The notes under the pieces were generated by a model. The model saw nothing but the letters and a program-made list of their open reading frames with translations, made no database searches and was not told the DNA's origin. Positions 12,101 through 13,362 of a stretch of DNA of 13,362 nucleotides are shown here, in pieces; position 1 is the first letter of the stretch, and each line of letters starts with the position of its first letter. The stretch spans positions 1 through 13,362 of the forward strand of contig JAFGFO010000300.1 of the NCBI GenBank assembly GCA_016931085.1, in the 5' to 3' direction. The DNA comes from Thermoflexales bacterium (GTDB lineage Bacteria > Chloroflexota > Anaerolineae > Fen-1058). The translations under genes and the position numbers were made by a program.

Positions 12101-12366
12101 ACAAGAGTGTCGGTATCTCGTGGTTGCCGGTGAGTGGGCCGGCGATGAGTCACTACCAGGTGTATCGAGCCGAGGGCGCGGGTGAGCTGGTCCGGCTGGC
12201 CACGGCGAGCACGCGCTGGTTCCGGGACGAGGGTGTGCAGGTGGGCACGACGTACACCTATGCCGTCAGTGCAGTCAGCGATGCGAGGGTTGAATCGCCC
12301 AAGAGCGCCCCCGTCAGCCTGACGATAGCGTGGAACACAGTCTATCTGCCGGTGGTGATGCGCTGA
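3040..12366 (+). CDS. Giant secreted multidomain surface protein (propellers, PKD, Ig-like repeats, CARDB, FN3)
   Basis: This single frame encodes 3108 residues. A signal peptide (residues 1-32) precedes 13 repeats of about 50 residues (about 35-767). Eleven of these have a clear Asp box (S/T-x-D-x-G-x-x-W), as in BNR/sialidase-like beta-propellers. Two PKD-like domains follow (about 771-856 and 857-947), then an Ig-like domain (948-1063) and five tandem Ig-like repeats (1064-1600) joined by D-x-T-P-P-type linkers. Residues about 1601-2457 match no family I recognise. Seven further propeller-type repeats cover about 2458-2867, then a CARDB domain (about 2896-3004), an FN3 domain (about 3008-3096) and the tail VYLPVVMR (3101-3108). 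It is most likely exported and surface-bound, acting in adhesion, glycan or protein binding, or as a scaffold. The sialidase catalytic RIP motif and arginine triad are not evident, so enzyme activity is not claimed. It appears to be transcribed alone. The frame is intact with no break. Export and domains are well supported; the function is unknown. Confidence 0.9.
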   Translation: MKRLVRTLPIVLALAGLAALLGSQAASRPALADAPWNGGVRVNDTSAPAPGTVSRTFPSLAASPVTSDVYAVWVDDRSGYDSVYFATSADGGRTWGPSRRVSNAGATASAPDIAYDPAGPIHVVWYNGFDIYYARSTDDGRSWIEPLVVDSGYNLGSPAIAVLTDTVCIAWSDGRLSPAPGIYADCSFDGGHTWGTDARVSDDTAGLLSHYHPDIAISSSGRLHVAWDEVRVDAPDIYYAYSDDGSTWSANARLNRDLVRAYPQESPALAVDRNSVYAVWKDGRSGSAEVYFNHSTDAGLAWQAADQVVNDAGAVSDEPALAVSGDGMAWATWRVISGTQSILYADKRDTSWGRDGIVVASSALKQHLALAAGGDQLYTAWSDSSDIALSYREGAWSAPIQVNDEGVAIQTMPVLATGSTGNLYAVWSDNRVTNTALYVARSTDGGQSWSANTQVGGSLGAIWPALAVQDAITLHVAWRLTEGAVWQAWYNSSPDGGQSWETARLIAGNQADGNGETPNSPALAVYSGTVYAAWPSQGQLVLAQSGDGGGNWVTSTLPFTPTVRGRPTLAADPAGRLHLAWEYHHQDGHGDDVCYARSGDGGAVWEDLACFSDPSSAILYQQPQLAVEPLGSCVHLVWTRAVGEQRRSSTAVLPAHVYYSVSNDSGASWGGGRQLDTGYRADSPVLAAVDDGVVYAAWRNERVEEDVAIYWARTADGGASWQYPARVDSGFGIHYPALAANYAFSNTAVWAGWQDSRGNSDVYVASLMAECPVPLDSVSISGDSTVAANQALTLTGAVSPTNATGPLGHYWDEPNNPPQDGQSASFTWAYGGHYTVTYRVAACSGVLAAQHAVTVPCPYALTDLSISGAKRVMVGEYMDFSAVVTPAMSDVTLAWQTDAPGDGHSVGKLAWRYTFSTVGQYTITATAYSCGSAEWGAVSGTHQIEVYDDVPPRFLGGISPYGWVTQTLPGSGYIVPFTATVWDSESGLDVGSAQASFSEDGGASWNAWEPVSCTGSSGMLDSQTITGQNAFRHDSGAAHLNRLRLRLADVAGNMVTGTFNIDLDTTPPTNPSSIVVDRPVRTWSNDYWPDVTWVGAGDGTYPNELRYAYAWTRYPTTTIPGDISCWWYADDSPSSTGMLNCEASASASGQNFHLHTRVQDAAGWWAAGQAPSVGPYWLDMTHPSADVDFISSPPTNECINDNTVTLAWNRPADEHSGVNAYAYRWTTVGQDPLFSPDMTTTASVVTVTGPALSDYFVYSFTLRSRDVAGNWSGVDAIGPFLIDAHPPSTPTIDSTYPHETGVWSADNTVEVRWTSAYTGQCGTNAHSFVWNTAPGTVPDTNPELLGAGIYTRTTSAELADGEHYFHVRSRDAAGNWSGSAHVGPFRIDTTPPPPPVINSSDPVTSAWTSDNTVYVYVRAAPDDGGSLARDYSYAWNSVPVTDVDTTVDTTAAPGADLMLFRSLPDGPNYLHIRVGDEVGHWSGTTHYGPFLIDATPPPPPVIAYSDPVSKVWTSDNVIDVYWDLPPAAARVVFWSYEWSTDEATDPDTTADSPTLATPTQFKATSPALLNGSNHYFHIRAQDLAGNWGETTHYGPFLVDNTPPLLIAYNESGAPGSDALLLGLVFPPNVDATLYFVEGGNYQSLGTIRTSIDGTFQALATVPLNALQGPHRFRATAGAKVAEVAFNVTRGMVMSVQPSPLQLWYAGTRPLEVTLNDLNPNGDVVIETDWGTFKGPFSLDDQTSLITDVQVSLHDAISGTHTLTATTRIAGVVVQRAAATYIAHHPQPPEFPEPSYIELDVNRGQRGTLINVSGLNRWKAELECGSSWREMVQPLFYNPDEACVFVEYDLQWLTGDNASTIPEWNADNSFDMDAFGFFTGQVRVYDGWENPEPDGPQWDVSKEMPWGEYSVCLFAHMWTMVGDVSDWWLDVPINCVPFTVEPPDTAFTAQYAFKDQETDQYIALSDTPRMIVSGERVDYVNNSPVAERETFAPTAENTPAAVSLPEGNYQYTAFACRYEPATNEVYMRGRGEAGLKTIELKPTDLTGPGVLGVSANTTTFLGNDYADKIGPFLSFVNPNNGTLLAGAPAAQVTFDIEVPLPGEASVTQISVTVAGEAKTTFAISNGHASISWDMSTLPAGEVKMYVQAYGHYEGAAECGSGDAWGPPHEMTILMAAAPPWLYNDAWVEVEPAELSYNSSGDYELHGRLKGSIEKYDNTDLGMLGVMNNGVRAEVAVTHTFDVLSGIWTADADVFGGADLMCYTVLGQQMGGCGESYSLHFTAIPDPSGGPVDSIAVPSFPSGYSKGVEELLTAEVGPIEVYNGLLATYLGVVNVHLSINFGAEAALDITPALAGDLTPDITLTPSATINGTVSLWVDVLGGIASAGVDAIPSLTLSMPINIRPPEVTVEGPNVCFRLSGRVWVKALFWSDSFGPFTLMELGDCTMAELQAQALATPPSTLPAPALATDGYGHVLGAWVHDVSNDPLKSQGVLYSVYFDGANWGEQVEAAGSPSLLVTDPAIAFAGNTKAVAVFAANALDTTQAETWNDVVEQLSTQAIAYTVWNGSTWSAPATLASGEGEGLGRVALAGDPAHGRALAAWVHDQSPTSSISRPWWFIEYSWFDAATNTWSPPKALSNPGWGEPLGGETDAEVSLAFRSDGFAKAVWVRQSGVFFTPPGDSPFNNNYYRTLVVATWNPNTDVWTIDEPLWDLPRGALMPSIAFDDQDRPVLAYALYLKDRDGATDTGLGNNNYLGYAIRTSSSTWLTDTVPGVRGVEQPRLVMLPEDQAAIVYRGFGEPGTDEANGVAMVTVVDLLATGSQATLPGALTGGNSWMHAAVALKPKHSSSGLGGQATLMTLGTYNLGGPPAQARAAGASMQNVSMQGDQVFATNVPVLPDLSVSAQDIVVTQTLPLSGTLVPISVTVRNRGLARTHQLVVVRVIQDENGLAEQEIMSATIPAGLMFNGTYQLAGTWRALSGYHELAVRVSPPITDDVDGGNNEATLAVGVPATPADLAGSFDALHKSVGISWLPVSGPAMSHYQVYRAEGAGELVRLATASTRWFRDEGVQVGTTYTYAVSAVSDARVESPKSAPVSLTIAWNTVYLPVVMR
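3301..5202 (+). repeat. Asp-box (BNR-like) repeat array, first propeller region
   Basis: Asp boxes start at nt 3301, 3445, 3598, 3763, 3922, 4363, 4516, 4672, 4831, 5023 and 5179 (residues 88, 136, 187, 242, 295, 442, 493, 545, 598, 662, 714). Examples are SADGGRTW and STDGGQSW. The 147-residue gap between 295 and 442 equals about three units. It holds two degenerate copies, DTSWGRD (about residue 349) and REGAW (about 392), giving 13 repeats in all. Each repeat also has a YAVW-D-R-like strand. The count fits two six- or seven-bladed propellers in series. Confidence 0.85.
6229..7836 (+). repeat. Five tandem Ig-like repeats in the giant protein
   Basis: Units begin near 6229, 6574, 6886, 7201 and 7516. 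The first is about 115 residues and the other four are 104-106. Each unit opens with a proline-rich linker (DTTPP, DMTHP, DAHPP, DTTPP, DATPP). Most then carry W-(T/S)-(S/A)-D-N-(T/V) early on. Each closes with a line like FHVRSRDAAGNWSG...GPFxID. The next linker, DNTPP at 7834, marks the end of the array. The regular length and near-identical closing lines point to tandem duplication. Confidence 0.85.
10411..11640 (+). repeat. Second propeller-like region, seven repeats without Asp boxes
   Basis: A strand pattern of the type P-x-(I/L/V)-A-x-D-x-x-G-x-A-x-A-x-W begins at nt 10411, 10591, 10789, 10987, 11188, 11368 and 11542, a spacing of 58-67 residues. Examples are ALATDGYGHVLGAWVHD and LAFRSDGFAKAVWVRQ. 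Seven units fit one seven-bladed beta-propeller. The loops are longer than in the N-terminal array and the Asp box is absent, so it is a distinct propeller type. Confidence 0.6.
12340..12363 (+). other. C-terminal VYLPVVMR tail, possible sorting or anchoring signal
   Basis: The last eight residues (3101-3108) follow the FN3 domain with only a short WNT linker and end one codon before the TGA. From general familiarity, tails of the form (V/I)YLP(L/V)xxR recur at the ends of secreted Chloroflexota proteins. The tail has no LPXTG motif followed by a membrane helix, so it is not a classical sortase signal. A role in cell-surface retention is inference. Confidence 0.55.
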
Positions 12367-12378
12367 GTGGATCTACAT

Positions 12379-12410
12379 CCGTAGGGGCGCAGCATGCTGC
12401 GCCCCTACGG
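12379..12410. repeat. Perfect 32-bp palindrome between convergent genes
   Basis: The 16 bases from 12379 are the exact reverse complement of 12395-12410, with GCATGC at the centre. As RNA it would make a 14-bp stem with a 4-nt loop on either strand. It lies 12 bp past the giant gene's stop and 11 bp past the toxin gene's stop on the other strand. No T run follows on either side, so it is not a standard intrinsic terminator, but a two-way transcript barrier is plausible. It shares GTAGGGGC with the hairpin at 2896. Confidence 0.9.
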
Positions 12411-12421
12411 GCACGGCACTT

Positions 12422-12895
12422 TCAAAGCGTAGCGGTTTCTTCCGGATCGAATACAGACATACCCTCGCTCTTGGCGGCGCGCACCAGGCGCTTGTCAGAG
12501 GCCCAGAGCGTCAAGTCATCTTTTCTTTCGTGAAGAACCTGGCGCAGGTCGAGCGCGGAGCGCAAGATGATGGCGTCCGCGGCATTGAGGTTATGCCTGG
12601 TGATCAACTCAACAGCCGAGAGCAGTAACCCGTCGTTGACCGGCGTGGCTGAAAATTCCTCTCGGTCAATCACTTCGGCTTCGAACTCGACCATGGCTTG
12701 TTCAAATACAGACTGATCCAGCCGGCCATCGTTTCGCTTACGCACCAGGATGGAAACGATTTCAAGAATGCTCAGCAAGGAACATGTCATCCGGCTCAAG
12801 GGAACACGGCGGAATGCTTCATTGACCAGCGGTGTTCCAGTCTCCGAGGAATATCGCTTGATCAAAGCGCTGGCATCGAAATACAGCCACTCCAT
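12422..12895 (-). CDS. PIN-domain ribonuclease toxin, VapC-like
   Basis: The 157-residue product has the PIN fold signature: YFDASALIKRY with Asp7, an SLLSILEIV segment with Glu45, LNAADAIIL with Asp107 and LWASDKRL with Asp134. These are the four acidic residues expected to bind Mg2+ or Mn2+ for RNA cleavage. VapC toxins cut tRNA or rRNA and stop translation until bound by their antitoxin; the target here cannot be read from sequence. The length is slightly above the usual 130-140 residues. The ATG at 12895 is 4 nt past the antitoxin stop. Its ribosome binding site GAGG (12908-12905) overlaps the antitoxin's last codons, so the pair should be translationally coupled. All catalytic residues are present, so it is probably active. 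The family call is strong. Confidence 0.88.
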   Translation of the reverse strand: MEWLYFDASALIKRYSSETGTPLVNEAFRRVPLSRMTCSLLSILEIVSILVRKRNDGRLDQSVFEQAMVEFEAEVIDREEFSATPVNDGLLLSAVELITRHNLNAADAIILRSALDLRQVLHERKDDLTLWASDKRLVRAAKSEGMSVFDPEETATL

Positions 12896-12899
12896 TGTC

Positions 12900-13187
12900 C
12901 TATTCCTCGCGTGCTTCGATGATGCCGCGGCTCAACTCGTTAGGAGACAGGTCCAGCTGGCTCATCCTTTGTTGGAGCGCCTGGGCACCTATTGGCGCGC
13001 CTTGGATAGACAAGGCCGCAAACAATGCCTTCACCTGGCGTTTCTGTTCTTGCTTGTCTGCCCATGGATAGGCGATATCGGGACTGGGAATAATCACATA
13101 GACCTTGGCATGCTCGGTCAAGCGAATATCGCTTTTCAATCGAATCTGGCCGTGCTCTACGATGCCTTCATAGGTCATTACGGTCAT
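12900..13187 (-). CDS. Putative antitoxin paired with the PIN toxin
   Basis: The 95-residue protein starts MTVMTYEGIVEHGQIRL. Its first 34 residues look like a short beta-rich domain (YEGIVEHGQIRL, then KVYVIIP), resembling the N-terminus of DUF104/AF2212-like or swapped-hairpin antitoxins. Residues about 43-95 are charged and probably helical, as expected for the part that wraps the toxin. The ATG at 13187 has AGGAGG at 13198-13193 with 5-nt spacing; a second in-frame ATG three codons on lacks this. The position directly upstream of the PIN gene follows the usual antitoxin-first order. Binding to its own promoter is likely for the class but not shown. I do not recognise the exact family, and the antitoxin role rests mainly on context. 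Confidence 0.72.
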   Translation of the reverse strand: MTVMTYEGIVEHGQIRLKSDIRLTEHAKVYVIIPSPDIAYPWADKQEQKRQVKALFAALSIQGAPIGAQALQQRMSQLDLSPNELSRGIIEAREE

Positions 13188-13235
13188 TTTGCCCTCCTCT
13201 GCAAATTGCCTCTGACGTTGGGCGCTCGTAATGCT

Positions 13236-13265
13236 ATTATATCACGGCTTTTGTTTCATCACCAA
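13236..13265 (-). promoter_or_regulatory. Promoter candidate for the toxin-antitoxin operon
   Basis: On the - strand a perfect TATAAT lies at 13241-13236, with TTGGTG at 13265-13260 as a weak -35 box and an 18-bp spacer. The predicted start near 13229 gives a leader of about 42 nt before the antitoxin ATG. GCAAATTGC at 13201-13209, palindromic apart from its central base, falls inside that leader and could be an operator, although it is short. Confidence 0.5.
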
Positions 13266-13362
13266 ACCTGCAACCGGGAGCGTTACGCACATGGGACAAG
13301 CCGGCGCGCATAATTTGAGCGTGTCCCGTCGATTATATTCACTGGATTTGAGCCTTTAGGCG

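Noticed and set aside
12750..13313. A 187-codon + strand open frame over the toxin-antitoxin genes
   Set aside because: The - strand products have a PIN catalytic set, good ribosome binding sites and a standard gene order; the + frame has none of these.
13293..13327. GGGACA / TGTCCC inverted repeat at the right end as a regulatory stem
   Set aside because: The arms are only 6 bp with a 23-nt loop, which is easily expected by chance.

Overview
The window is GC-rich with tightly packed genes. It most likely comes from a Chloroflexota bacterium, probably Anaerolineae-like. This placement is an inference from three things: the very large secreted repeat protein, its C-terminal VYLPVVMR tail, and GTAGGGGC-type intergenic palindromes. 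No rRNA or tRNA is present to test it.

Layout from left to right. (1) Positions 1-1850 hold the 3' part of a SNF2/RapA-type helicase-like ATPase on the + strand. Its frame is open to the left edge and carries a four-cysteine zinc ribbon before the ATPase core. (2) Positions 1851-2000 are an intergenic spacer with an array of CACAGAGA-like decamers arranged head to head. (3) Positions 2001-2867 encode a complete long-form HisG, the first enzyme of histidine synthesis, with a good ribosome binding site. (4) Positions 2868-3039 hold a GTAGGGGC hairpin, a weak terminator-like hairpin with a T run, and a duplicated TATAATTGA(G/A)GTCA block that looks like tandem promoters. (5) Positions 3040-12366 are one gene for a 3108-residue exported protein. 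In order it has a signal peptide, 13 Asp-box (BNR-like) propeller repeats, two PKD-like domains, an Ig-like domain, five tandem Ig-like repeats of about 105 residues, about 860 residues I cannot assign, a second seven-repeat propeller without Asp boxes, a CARDB domain, an FN3 domain and the VYLPVVMR tail. (6) Positions 12379-12410 are a perfect 32-bp palindrome between convergent genes. (7) Positions 12422-13187 on the - strand are a two-gene toxin-antitoxin module: antitoxin first, then a PIN-domain (VapC-like) toxin 4 nt downstream, with a TATAAT promoter candidate upstream.

The genes do not form one pathway. The helicase, hisG, the surface protein and the toxin-antitoxin pair look like separate transcription units, each separated by a palindrome or repeat. 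The most unusual item is the giant surface protein, especially its unassigned central region and its short C-terminal tail, which may be a sorting or anchoring signal. I see no CRISPR array, insertion sequence or phage gene.
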